DNA of 51,386 bases, taken from NCBI GenBank assembly GCA_021029095.1, contig JAJOHG010000180.1:1-51386 (forward strand), given 5' to 3'. The number at the start of each line of letters is the position of its first letter. Positions within the stretch are counted from its first letter, which is position 1. Below, piece by piece: positions 25,216-35,835 of the stretch. Source of the stretch: Phellopilus nigrolimitatus. Lineage: Eukaryota > Basidiomycota > Agaricomycetes > Hymenochaetales > Hymenochaetaceae. A model generated the notes under the pieces. The model was not told where the DNA came from and searched no databases. It was given only the letters and a program-made list of their open reading frames with translations. Made by a program: the position numbers and the translations under genes.

Positions 25216-26563
25216 CCGAGCCGGCAAGCGATCAACGAGAGAGCGCGGACGCGACCAGGAAATCGAGCGGGTCGGGCCAGACGCGGGCTCGCCGATACGT
25301 ATCTGCGTACGCCTCTGCGGGCACGGGCGGGCGTCTGCGCCCCGCGCAGTAGCGCCAGGAGTGCGGCTGCAACCGCAAGGGAGACGCGAGGAATGCACGC
25401 AGGTGCCGCTGGCTCGACCACGGCCGTCGACATTGGACTCTGGGGGCCCGCGTGTGCGGCGCGCCTATAAGAGCGCGCGGTTAGATGATAGAGCGCTGCG
25501 CGCGATCTAGAGCGGCGCTGTTCTCTTCCAGTCGGAGCTTTCTTCTTCTTTTTGACTGCGTGTCACGCGGCGCAGAGACCTAGGGACGGATGGCAAAGTC
25601 CCGGCGTATGCGCGGCTCTTTGCATTGCTTGGTCCAAACCGGCACATGAAAGGCTGGTCTGTTCGTGGTGTACATCCGACGATCGATGGTCGACCGCAGT
25701 ACAATGCTTTCTGCCTTCCTGACTGTGGTGCTCTTTCTTTGTTGTCAAAGTATACGTCCTACTGAAAGTGCTACTCCTGCCATGACCGCGTACCACAATA
25801 CCTTGGACTCCAACGACTCGTCCTGCATCTGATGCGCTTTTTATTACATCTAATGGCGGCCTCTGAATAGGTGGTAGCGCACATTTCGATCGGCTTCCTC
25901 ACGAGGACGAGCGTATCCTCCACTTCGGCGGGCCTGACTGCGCGGATGCGCGTGTCGTGAAGGTGGGCAGCTCCTCCTCTCTTCACACCGGACTGTCCGT
26001 CCAGCTAACCTGTTTGCGCGTGAGTCCGATGGCTTTCAGCTCAGTGCCTGCGTACTGTTCTTGCTTCTACAAAGCTTAAAAATCGTCCGTCGCGGGGCTC
26101 TACGACGTCGAGGAGGTCAAACGGCACATATACATTACTATCCGGTGTGTCCGCGTCTTTTCAGATCTGTAACACGATTTTATACAAAATTCTAGATGCA
26201 ACTGGCAAGTCTTAACTTTTGGAAATCGTGAGGTCAAGATCGGAAGCGTACATGTACAAGGATAGTCCAGAAGGTACCGCCCTAGGGGTAGGAAAAAGAA
26301 GGCTGGATGAAACACCACTAAGGGAGAGGCTGCCTATTGTTCAGTCTCTTCACACGAAGTGCGCAGCTCCTGTGGCTCACCCAATTGTGGAGGACACTCG
26401 GAATGAAGCCGGCCGCGACCCTGGTCACGAGTTCACTTCATTGCTCCCTGAGAACCAACAGCTTTGCGTCCCTCTCCGTGCAAACAGAGGCATGTTGCCA
26501 TCCTCTACGCAATGGTAACCACCGTGGTTGCTGGTTACAAGCCTGGCGCAAACTGCCCGGGGC

Positions 26564-26571
26564 ATATAAAG
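26564..26571 (+). promoter_or_regulatory. TATA box candidate of the F-box gene
   Basis: CATATAAAGG on the plus strand about 50 bp before the ATG at 26615, supporting that ATG as start. Confidence 0.45.
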
Positions 26572-26614
26572 GCATGCTTCCTGCTGTGGGGAGTGGCCAT
26601 TCAACCGTTCAGCA

Positions 26615-28421
26615 ATGCCTTCCAATCCCTCTGTGACCAGAGTTGGTGTTTTCTTCCTATCTTTACCCAGTTGAATGACAATCCGATCTAATCATCTGTT
26701 TGTTTCAGCCATGCAAGCTTCTCCGCAGAATCTCTTCTGGCTTCCGGCGGCGTGGGCACCAGCCGTCCAGCCATTCAGCAACACTTTCCTACATCTCTAA
26801 GGTCTCAGATGTCGTCTGGTTTGAGATTGCACTGTATTCAGATATAAGTGAAGTCCAGAGTCTTGTACTTGTATGTGCTTCCAGCATGTTTACCCGACTG
26901 AACAACAAGTTGATGGTTTTGCTTTTCTCTCAGACATGCAGGTTTATCCACAACATCATTTCAGTCCGAGTCTTCTGGCTGTATCGCCTGCATGCCCTGG
27001 AGCAAGATAATGCACCCAACCTGCCTCCCCACATCTCCATCAGCACACTCACCTTGCCCCAGCTGCGCACCCTTGTCATACGCGCACACCGGCGCCATCG
27101 CAACTGCATGCGTCCCGGCACCCTGCGACCTACACGGGAGATCCGAGTGAACATTAAGTGTCCATACCTGCATGACATCAGCTCCAATCAGGCACTGCTC
27201 CCTGGTGGTGAGCTCTTCCTGGTCTGGACGGCTGAAGGGTACATTCAGTGCTTCAATGTGCGGAAAAGAAAGTGTATCTGGACATACCAGCCAAAGGAGC
27301 CTATGAGCAGGGAAGAGATCTTGGAGCGTCAACCATATAAGCTTAAGGTTGAAGGCTTTGACTATGACATGCAGGCAAATGGTGATGTGCACGTGCTCGT
27401 AGTGAGTGGAGTGAGCTCTCCTCGTGGCATTGGCACAAGGTAAGAGATACAACATCCACATGAACAGATGAACTGCCATGTCACTGATGCTTTACTGGAT
27501 TCAGAATTATTGAGATAATCCAGTCCTCACCCCAAACAAAGATTCCCAGACCGCGTTACACATACAAGAGGGAAAACATCTGGAATGTAGATATTCTTAC
27601 GGTACTTGCAAAGTTGAGTGGTGGTGTATTGGCAGTCTGCATGGATGACCGACTTCTCCTGACCTTCTGGGAGGAAAATCGCTCGGTTTTGATACGTGGG
27701 GTGTGTATTTCCATTTGATGAAAGTTAAGATAAAATTGACCAATACATTTCTGTGCAGAGTGAATTTATAAGCATAGACTTGACAGACAACCATCTCATT
27801 TGCACGCAGTATGGCTCTAGGAGAGAATCAGTTGTGGCCATCCGGCTTTCGTCTTTATACAAGAAGCTGCGCGACTTGAATGCCACTAGGAACTCAGTAA
27901 AGAGTCTCACCCTCAATGACCTGCCACATGCCAGATGCCCCATTACACCTAACCCAGACTGGTTAGTTAAAAACACAGTGGTCTCTATTTGCAACTTCCA
28001 CTGGAAGCCTGAAGCTGAGAGAAAAGCAAGAGGGATCAACATCACAGTGTCTCAGACCGGAAAGGATTTGAACACCTCTCGAATATTTCTCCAGGTGGAC
28101 TCTTTTCACTTGGATGAGGCTCTGCTTTTGGATGGCGGCATTCCACAACTCACACACCACAAGCATTGGCTGACAGGCTTGGACCCACAAATTAACTGGT
28201 ATTGCACTTCCATGCCACCCTCACAGGCCGGCCAAATATTGATCCATTGCTACTCTTCCAATGGATTTTCATTGAAACTTGCTACTACCTCCTACGAGGA
28301 CGGCATGGTGTTGAAGGAACTACCTATGCTAAGCATTATTTGCAACATGAAATTCTACAGCGGCGCTCTTTATTTCCTGACAAGTGACTTTGCATCTCTC
28401 GTCATCCAGTATTTTGACTGA
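26615..28421 (+). CDS. F-box protein with C-terminal beta-propeller-like region
   Basis: Proposed exons 26615-26632, 26802-26864, 26934-27439, 27505-27700 and 27759-28421 give about 482 aa. The F-box reads VSDVVWFEIALYSDI, then TCRFIHNIISVRVFW. After LPPHISISTLTLPQLR and a TREIRVNIK linker come propeller-like strands: LLPGGELFLVWTAEGYIQC and FNVRKRKCIWTY, ending at FASLVIQYFD. This layout belongs to the large agaricomycete F-box families, presumed SCF ubiquitin ligase adaptors with unknown targets. Exons 3-5 are solid. The first exon rests on a TATA box and a 169-nt intron and is less sure. Base composition is clearly lower in GC than its flanks. Confidence 0.72.
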
Positions 28422-28773
28422 AGTGCGCCTCCCCCCAATTTGGTTGTCAGTAGTAGACACATGACTAGCAGTTTGTCGTAAATTAGCAGAAATGTATGTA
28501 CGGAGATACACCCCTTGTTGGCGAGAGGGAGAACAAGAAACTGTAGGTTACATAATTACTAATTGCTCAAATTTTCCCTGCCATTCTCTGGAAAAAATAT
28601 CAGACTTCTGCCAGGTTTTGTGCCAACCCAAAATTCGGGCTAGGTATTGCCAAACGGCAATCGCCCTTTTGCCAGGCGGCAACGGCAAAACCTTTAGAGT
28701 TCTGCCAACAACACTATTCTGAGGATATCGCTTTGGGAGCAGAGCCCGGCACAACAGTGACAACACTGTTCAT
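28422..28773. other. 3' flank of the F-box gene with short inverted repeats
   Basis: Contains several TTGCC/GGCAA inverted words (28645-28700). No gene. Ends where duplication copy B begins. Confidence 0.4.
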
Positions 28774-29057
28774 GTCGGTCCAAATAATCGGCGGTGATCG
28801 ACACACCCATTGAATTTATTTATTTATTTATGAATCGAGAAGTAACGAAGAGTTGTGTGCCATTGTTCCACCAAAAAGAAAAAAAAAAGAATCTACAATG
28901 TCAATAAAGGAGAGACACGAAGTTCGAAAGTTTGAAGAAATAGAGACAACAGCGTGATAGAAAAGAACAAGAACAAGAAAGAAAAAAATCATGCAGCCGT
29001 TGGAAGGCACCCAGAGAGTGCCAACACTTGAGCCTACAAGACAAACAGGACATAGTA

Positions 29058-29135
29058 ATCTTTGTTGCTGTCAGAGATACTCTAAATACATACAGGAGAC
29101 GCGTATACTCACCTTTGTTGCTGTCAGAGATACTG
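29058..29135 (+). repeat. Short direct repeat
   Basis: CTTTGTTGCTGTCAGAGATA occurs twice, 55 bp apart, in the foreign sequence left of the hAT element. Confidence 0.75.
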
Positions 29136-29204
29136 AGGAAACAAAGGCGATGGCGCACAGTGAAAATGGGTCGGATTATATAAGAAAAACTATACAATAC
29201 CAGT

Positions 29205-31494
29205 TAGGGCATAGCACGGGTCGCTCCGTGAGTAGATCCGGATCCATTTGCGCGGGTATGAGAATTTCAAAACTCAGACCCGGACTCCCGCCTGACCCGG
29301 ATCCGCGGGTCGTACTGACCTGCGGGTCCGGGTCAGGCGGGTCCGGGTCGCATGGGTATAGCCGGTGACCTGCGGGTTACCTTATATTTTGTTATAATTT
29401 AGTTACAACTTATTTTTTGTTTGCGGGTGCACGAACACCACCAGCGACTTGTCCAGCAGCATCGGCAGGTGCCAGAACGGGCCCGCGCGCGCAGCGTCCC
29501 CATGCCGTTGCCGCCGTTCCTACTGTGTGCGCCGCCAGTGGAGAACGGCGGGTACGCGTACGCGGCGCCCATGTCGAATGACAAGCGCGATGCCATCATC
29601 GCGTTCGACGTCTCCGTCGCGTACGACGAGTACGACGTGGTCGACGACGGCGGCTCGCTCGCAGAGCCGATGCTCGTGCGCCGGCGCTTGCTCAGCCGGT
29701 CATCCTCTGCATTCGCCGCATCCGAGCGTCACCGTAGTACGCCGAGCGCTGGAGGAGCTCCGGGTCGTACGGCCCGAGGAACGCATGCGGGTTGTACACG
29801 AACAAAGTGCCCGCTTGTCGAGAAGACACCGTCGTTGTACGGGTCACCTCCGAGCGCACCCATGAGCTTGGACTGCGCGCCCGCAAGGTCGTAGTCTTCC
29901 TGGCTGTAGTTGTACGCCGGCTGCACGGCCGATGAGTCCGGTGCGACGTCGGCGACATCTGCTGCGGGGCACTATGCGAAGCGCGGCGCGAGGCCCTGGG
30001 GCTCGTAGAAGGCGTCTCGCTAGAGACCCGGTATGCGTGCCGCCCCTCGCCATGCTGGTTGCGCATGGCTTGGGGCGCCGCCTTTTATTCTGCAAAAAAT
30101 AAATAAACAATTCGATTCGCACACCAAATACATTTTGTACACACCAACTTGCAGTACGATCCGCATGTGTTGCAGTTGAGTTCGGCCAGCCCGCGCCTCC
30201 ACAGCGGGGTGTGCGTCGCGCCGCAGTAGCACTCGGCCTTGACGCCACCGGGCGCCGTCGAGCTGATGCCCGAGAGCAGCACGCTCGATTGATTGCGCTC
30301 GCGGTCACCGACGGACTGTTCGTGCGCGAGCCCGCGTGGCCCATCTTCATGGTCAGGGTGGGATTCGTCAGGCGCGCGGGCGGCGTCGCGGACTCGGCAG
30401 CGGCGAGACCTGCGCGGGGTGGATCGCCATCGGGAGCACCTCGCGCACGCTGCGCGACATCGGCGGGAGGCGCAGCCCGTTCTCCGCGGTCGCATTCCAC
30501 ATCTCGACGAATGCGCCGGCGCCGACGCCGGACCCGAGACTGCTGTCATCGGAGCTCCAGCCGTCGGGGCTGTTGCTGCGGGAGACATCCTTGAGGATCT
30601 CGTCGAGCGGGAGCTCAATGGTGGGCCGCAGGATATGGAAGCGCTCGTTCGCGATGGCGCGCGAAGACGTGTCTTCGCCGTACGAGGGCGGGTTGGCAAG
30701 CGACGGCTGCGGGAAGAGGAGCGCAGCAGGGCCGAAGTCGTTCGTGAAAGGGTGGGAAAGCGCAGCGCGGACAGGCCCGAGGCTGTGTGCACAGCAGCAG
30801 CGTCGTCGTCCGCCGGGGTGGGCGACGGCGGGGGCTTGCGGCCAAAGTGGCGGGACCTTGTCGTTGCCCTCTGGGGGTGCGTCGTCGGCGCCCTGGGTGT
30901 GCGCGGACGCGCGGGTGGCGGGGCGCGTGCGGCGGAGGATGGTGTCGCGGAACTGGGAGCTCGACTTGAGGTCGGGCTTCTTAGTGCTGACAGGGCCGAC
31001 TGAACTGAGCTGGTTCGCGGGCTGGTCGACGGAGAAGGTGAACTGCATGCGCTTGAGTGGGCAGCCGGGGCCTCTGTGCTGCGGTGTCGCGCATGTGCAT
31101 GTCACGGTCGCAATCGCGCAGCGGAGGGGAGGGATGTGGATTTGGAGATCGAGAGCGGTGAACATGCGGATGACACGCATGTCTTTCCTAATACGGTAAC
31201 ACCCTTATTTCTTTGGACGACACAAGAAAATTCGAGCACAACCCAGCAGGAAAAAAAATAGGCATAAAAAATTGGTAGAAAATTGCCAATTTATATGCAC
31301 ATGTATTATTTACCTACGAGTTCTCAATACCCACGGGTAACCGTGGGTCTGTAAAATATGCAAAAATCCAGACCCGGACTCTTGCTGATCCGTGGGAAAC
31401 GGATCACCCATGCGCGGGCGATCCGAACCCGTGAGTGTTCCCACGGATCCACCTGTGGGTCACCGCGGGTAAACCTGACCTGTGCTATGCCCTA
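29205..31494. mobile_element. hAT-type DNA element, non-autonomous, carrying a GATA-factor gene
   Basis: The left end TAGGGCATAGCACGGGTC (29205) and the inverted right end TAGGGCATAGCACAGGTC (ending 31494) match at 17 of 18 positions. Both are flanked by the perfect 8-bp direct duplication ATACCAGT (29197-29204 and 31495-31502). Eight-base target duplications and such ends are diagnostic of hAT transposons. The 200 bp inside each end are rich in GGGTC/GACCC words, forming subterminal repeats. No hAT transposase (RNase H-like domain or hATC dimerisation motif) is readable inside. Instead the interior is a damaged host-type GATA zinc-finger gene. The element would need a transposase supplied in trans. 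Confidence 0.88.
29690..31180 (-). pseudogene. GATA-type zinc-finger transcription factor, decayed, inside the hAT element
   Basis: The minus strand reads a GATA finger: VKAECYCGATHTPLWRR, GLAELNCNTCGSYCKL, then a 60-nt intron ending TTTTTTGCAG and NKRRRPK. One codon is missing in the first knuckle, giving Cys-X-Cys instead of Cys-X2-Cys. Just downstream the frame shifts by one base, after which the family's MRNQHGEGR follows in another frame. C-terminal pieces (YNYSQEDYDLAGAQSKLMGA, FLGPYDPELLQRSAYYGD) are again in alternating frames. The upstream 270-aa frame (31180-30368) is proline/serine rich with no motif. The lesions argue for a non-functional captured copy. Confidence 0.75.
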
Positions 31495-31684
31495 ATACCA
31501 GTCCAACAGGGATCCGACCCTTATTACTCTTGAAGTACGTAAGCCGACTTTCCAACAAGTTGGGAAAGTCGGAAATGCGAAAACGTCGGCCGGTCGGCTC
31601 AAAAACGTCGGTTCAAAAACGTCGGCCGGTCGGACACACAATGTGTCGGAAATGGGAAGAACGCGCCAGCGGGCTTACAGCTGT

Positions 31685-32582
31685 GAGTAAAAAGAATCTA
31701 AACTAATCAAATGAGAAAAAAAGGTTTGTGTATGTCCGTGAAGAAAAACCATGAAACCGAAAAAGGATATAGCAAGGTTGATGGGTGTGCACCCGATGTT
31801 GATCAACCCATTGAAAGAGTTGTTTTGGCAGCTGAGCCAAATAGCATACAGTTGAACTTCTGCTAATGCATACTCCTCGTGCTGCATAAACTCCCAAAAT
31901 GCATAGACTTTGGCTTCCACCAAGCCGGTAGTTAGAAAATACCTATAAGATAATGCATAAAATTCATAATGCATGATGCATAACTGTATGCAGTAATTTA
32001 AATGGGGATATGCATTATGTGAGGTGTCTTGCTTGCACAGAACTTGATGCTTGACAAACACATTTTGCGTTCTCACATGTCTTCATGACAGGGCATTTTC
32101 AACATAACCTCAGGACACCTCAGCAGGAGCTTCCTTATTCAAAGCCAGTGTTTCAGCAGGCTCATAGCCATTTTTGCAAGCTTAGGTTGCAACTACAGGC
32201 CAAGCAGATGGCATGGAAGCAACCGGATATCCGCTATTTTTTCACCACCTAGAACTCTATCAGAAATCCACACAGGAATAATACTGCTGGAAAGTGTGGC
32301 ATCAACAACAGATGTCCACAATCATTCCCACACCCATAATTCTAACAAACTCGACTTTCATTTGTGTTTTGCGCTCACTCCTTTCCCTATTTATACGCCA
32401 CCTGTAGCCTGTGAATAAATTACGTACTAATTTGCGTATTTCTCGTAGTGCATGACCTCTCGTAATGCATACAAAACTCTTCCACCGAACTCTATGCATT
32501 AGCAGAAGTTCGACTGTACTGGTCAGTGATTGTCGAATCAAGAAATAAAAGAGGTCTGGCATACCAAACGGTCTGCGCGTTG
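31685..32582 (-). pseudogene. Hydrophobin 3' fragment, split by a MITE
   Basis: The segments 31685-31848 and 32517-32582 together equal the last exon, intron 4, exon 4 and 3' flank of the hydrophobin at 22387. The last exon still encodes the equivalent of NGLINIGCTPIN with substitutions. The fragment ends at exon 4, where a hAT terminus begins at 32583; exons 1-3 are absent. A 668-bp element interrupts it inside intron 4. Confidence 0.82.
31849..32516. mobile_element. TA-flanked MITE with 24-bp inverted repeats
   Basis: The left end begins CAGTTGAACTTCTGCTAATG and the inverted right end begins CAGTCGAACTTCTGCTAATG; the match continues to 24 bp with one difference. The element sits between TA dinucleotides (31847-31848 and 32517-32518). 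Copy A has a single TA at the matching place in intron 4 (within CCAGTGTATTGGTC), which is the empty site. TA target duplication and CAGT ends fit the Tc1/mariner (pogo-like) superfamily. No transposase; the interior is AT-rich with several ATGCAT words near both ends. Confidence 0.87.
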
Positions 32583-32640
32583 TAGGGCATGGCACGGGAC
32601 GATCCCCGGGTATTAGCGTTTTGCTAATAACAGAGTGAGC
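32583..32640 (+). mobile_element. Stranded hAT terminus
   Basis: TAGGGCATGGCACGGGAC at 32583 differs at two positions from the left end of the hAT element at 29205. No inverted partner was found before SLD5, so this is a truncated element. It starts exactly where homology to hydrophobin exon 4 stops. Confidence 0.7.
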
Positions 32641-32913
32641 TCAGCTTCGATTCGAATGCTCTTACATGCGTTATGTGCGCACTGTTACATGCTACACTGC
32701 GAAATGACCTTCTCTGCCATGTTGAATTAGCCCCATTAAAGTGCAACACACGCATGTACTTCATGAATGCACATATTCACATGTGGCCAGAAATCAACGA
32801 ATTAAGGGTCCGCGACTCCGCGCCACACTCAGCTTCAGGGCCGGCGCTTACGCGTCCGACTCCCTGCTCCAGCCACGGTTGAACGTCTAACCCCGCCTTA
32901 AAAATCTCCCAAA

Positions 32914-34217
32914 ATGTCGAGCCTCGACGAGCTCCGCAGCAAGTTCTACGACGAGTCCGACGACCCCTTCGTCCTCCCCTCCGCCTCGGGCTCGGACTCG
33001 CGCACCGCCGTCAACACTTCCTCCCCGCGCGCCGCCGCCGCGCCCTACCCGCGGCGGCCCGGCGCCCGCTCCGCGCGGGGTAAGGCAACGCGCGAGACGG
33101 GATTCATGGCGCGTGCACGCGCTGCGCCGGATGACGACAACGCCGACGACGCGTTCGGCGGGCTCGGCTTGCCCGCGCGCGGCCGCGGCCGCGGGAACGT
33201 GGGCAATACTCTCGGACCCGGGCTAGACGACGACGCGATGGACGTCGACCGCGCCGCGGACCCGCTGGCCGCGCAGGCGGCGCGCGAGGCGCGCGAGAGC
33301 GACGTGCAGCGCCTCCTGCGCGCGTGGCAGGACGAGCGGCACGCGCCGGACGTGCTCCCCGCGCGCGACGCGCTGCTCGGGCGCGTGCTCGACGCCCTGC
33401 GGCGGCAGGTGCGTTTTCGCGCCTCCCCCTGTCATACCTTAGCTGAGGTGCCGCACGCTGACGCCAAAACCGTTTTTGCTTGCATTCCATTCGCAGACGG
33501 ACGACGTGCACAAGCTGCGCACGGCGGCCGCGCACCTGAGCGAGGAGGACCACTACATGACGATGCTCGTGCAGACCGAGGTCGAGCGCGTCAAGTTCGT
33601 CGTGCGGAGCTACGTGCGCACGCGACTCTTCAAGGTGCGTCCTCCCCCTTCCCCTCCCCTTCCCCTTCCCCGCCTGTTTTCCCTAACAATCTCGCCCCGC
33701 CAGATCGAGCAGCACGCCGCGCACATCACCTCGCAGCCGGCCGTGCAGGCGCGGCTCACCGAGGCCGAGCTGCGGCACGCGCAGCGCTACGCGGCGCTCG
33801 TCGTCGCGCAGTTCCGGCGGACGGTGCTCGACCCGCTGCCCGCGACGCAGCAGGCTCTCGACGACGAGGTGCCCACCATGCCGCGCATGAGTGCGTCCGT
33901 TCCGTCTCTCTCCCTCATCTCTCCGTCCGCATGATGCTCATGCCCACGTTCACGTCCAATGCGTCACCCCGCGCCTGCAGTTACCGAGCCGGACAGGGAC
34001 CGCCCCGTCTTCTTTCGCGCCTTCGCGGACATCGAGCGCCTCGCGCTCGCCGAGTGCGTGCCCCCCTTCTTTCCCCCCTCACCCCCTTTATTCGGCGCAG
34101 ATGAGCTTACATTGCGCTAGCGGAACGACAGAAACGGTCCCGCGCGACGCGGTCTTCCTGATGCCGTACCGCGTCGTCGAGCAGCACCTCCTGCGCGGCG
34201 AGGTCGAGCTCGTCTAG
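32914..34217 (+). CDS. SLD5: SLD5, GINS complex subunit
   Basis: Five exons (32914-33408, 33497-33634, 33704-33890, 33981-34053, 34121-34217) encode 329 aa. The N-terminal 110 residues are low complexity (Ser/Ala/Arg/Asp). The helical A domain begins DVQRLLRAWQDERHAPDVLP, followed by HYMTMLVQTEVERVKFVVRS and YVRTRLFKIEQH; the small B domain is TVPRDAVFLMPYRVVEQH and ends LLRGEVELV. This is the Sld5 order. GINS joins Cdc45 and MCM to form the replicative helicase in the nucleus. The last intron ends at GCGCTAG (34120) rather than an earlier CAG, because only that keeps the B domain in frame. The 5' part is duplicated at 23986. Confidence 0.9.
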
Positions 34218-34446
34218 CGCGCCGCGCCCCTCCAGCTCTCGAACCTGTACATATCTCTCTCCTTCAATCTTTGCTGTCCCACTGCTTTCCTCGCACGCGA
34301 CCGAAAACTTCCGCACGGTGCTGTACGTCGTACAATGTATCCCTTATCTCAATCATATCTATCTATACATTGCCTCCTAGTAGAAAATGAACCAGAAAAC
34401 AAAATACAACGCACAAACTCCCAGGGAAAAAAACAATCAATCAAGC

Positions 34447-35512
34447 CTACGCGCCCTTCACGCACCTCCCCGCCTGGTGCCAAAACAAGCTCTCCGGGTC
34501 ATCGCCCTCCACACCCCACACCTCCATCGTCTCCCACCCACCCTCTCCCTCCCCCGCCCCCGCCCGTTTCCCCGCATCCCTTATTGCGCCCACCCCATCC
34601 ACCCCAATCCAGCACCCATCAAAAAACAGCGCCCACAGCGGCGCGAGCGCATCCTGCCACTTCGCCGCGCCCGCGCACGGGCTGCGCACGTGCTCGTGGA
34701 ACAGCAGCTGCCCGCCGGGCGCGTGCAGCGTGCGCCGCACGAGCGCGCCGAGCGTCGCGCGGGGGCGCGGCACCGAGCACAGCGTCAGCACGCTCACGAG
34801 CGTATCGACCACCTGCCCGTCCCCCTCCCCCTCCTCCGCCCCCGCCTCCGCACCTGTCTGCGCGCCAACACGGAATTGTCTAGCCCACGCCGCCAGTGCG
34901 GCGCACACCGTGTCCGTGTCCTCCGCGCCGCACGCGAGAAGGACGAACGAGCCGTCCTCCTCCACGAAGCCCGCCGCGCGCGCTTCAGCGCGGAGGCGCG
35001 CGTGCATGAGCGCGTTCGGCTCGAGCGCGACGTACGCGGAGACGCACGGGCGATCGAGGTAGCGCGCGAGGTGGCCATGCCCTGTTCACGCGCGTAAGCT
35101 ACAGTACGTACGGGGGCACAGCAAAGCAGTCAGAACGGATATGTGTGCACGCACCGGCGCCGAGGTCGAGTACGACGCCCCGTGCCCACTTCCGTATCAA
35201 GTCGTCCTTGGCCTGCCTCATGTTGTCGTCTATCTCGTCGCCGTACAGCACCCACACATGCGCCATGAACGTGCGCGACAGCTCTCGCGGTCTGAGCAGC
35301 AGAGTCGGGCGGTGTAAGACAGCTCTCACGGTGGGGAGCCAGCCGGTTTGGATGGTGAGAAAGAGCCTTGCGAACAGGCCATGAACATACGCATACTTGA
35401 ATCCCATCTCCACAGTCGGGAGGAGTATAAGTATCAAGGCTTGGAGATTGCGCCAGAATCTGCATGGGAGATTTGGAATAGCCGAGGAGACACGGTCCGG
35501 AGTATTAGTCAT
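34447..35512 (-). CDS. METTL7-like membrane-anchored SAM methyltransferase
   Basis: Two exons (35512-35155, 35081-34447) encode 330 aa. The N-terminus has a hydrophobic segment (ALILILLPTVEMGFKYAYVH) and an ARLFLTIQTGWLPTVRAVL helix. The SAM motif I is formed across the splice, VVLDLGAGAGHG, followed by YVALEPNALMHARLRAEA (motif II acidic residue), VDTLVSVLTLCSVPRP, and APGGQLLFHEHVRSP. The WALFFDGCWIGVD and DPESLFWHQAGRCVKG tail is typical of METTL7-type methyltransferases, thiol/alkyl methyltransferases of ER or lipid-droplet membranes in animals. The substrate in fungi is not known. An upstream in-frame start at 35557 is possible; 35512 is the first ATG with a good anchor. Confidence 0.82.
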
Positions 35513-35835
35513 TAAAGACGCGCGACGCGTCTTGGATTCGACGCGTCTGATCTTCACGCGGCTGCAAGTCGCGACTGAACTGAGAGGGCGTACACAAACA
35601 CATACTTATTTCATTGGAAAGGGTATAGTAGACAAAGCCACTAAAATAGCGCATGTAGCTACAAAAGCACAGAAGAAGGAAGAAAAACATCAAGGACCCA
35701 AAACCGACGTGCGAAAAAAAAGGAGTGAAAGGGTCGAAGACGAAATGAGTTCAGGTCCGAACGAAACGAAGAAAGAACACGAATATCGGAATGTAATAGA
35801 GGAAACACAGAGAAAGACGCGTCCTTCCAGAGCGG

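Larger units (their letters stand above)
24451..26563. other. GC-rich, low-complexity intergenic region
   Basis: Very GC-rich sequence with CG runs (near 24965), a GTAT run (24865-24880) and a GCAGAT-type hexanucleotide repeat. Long overlapping open frames on both strands here reflect base composition. The segment 25575-25740 can be read in a protein-like frame (plus: ARLFALLGPNRHMKGW) that I cannot assign. Confidence 0.4.
28774..33060 (+). repeat. Segmental duplication, copy B (interrupted)
   Basis: Homology to copy A is found in blocks 28774-28999, 31685-31848, 32517-32582 and 32796-33060. The gaps are a foreign 2.68-kb insertion (29000-31684) that itself hosts an hAT element, a 668-bp MITE, and a hAT terminus of about 200 bp replacing hydrophobin exons 1-3. 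The SLD5 gene is complete in this copy. Confidence 0.8.

Noticed and set aside
24523..25510. Open frames of 315 and 241 aa on the plus strand, plus overlapping minus-strand frames
   Set aside because: They overlap each other in different frames within very GC-rich, repeat-laden DNA, contain runs of Asp-Ala or Arg-Met from the hexanucleotide repeat, and show no domain. They are composition artefacts.
30336..31199. 287-aa plus-strand frame inside the hAT element
   Set aside because: It lies opposite the GATA-type gene in GC-rich sequence and has no recognisable motif; the GATA finger on the minus strand explains the coding signal.
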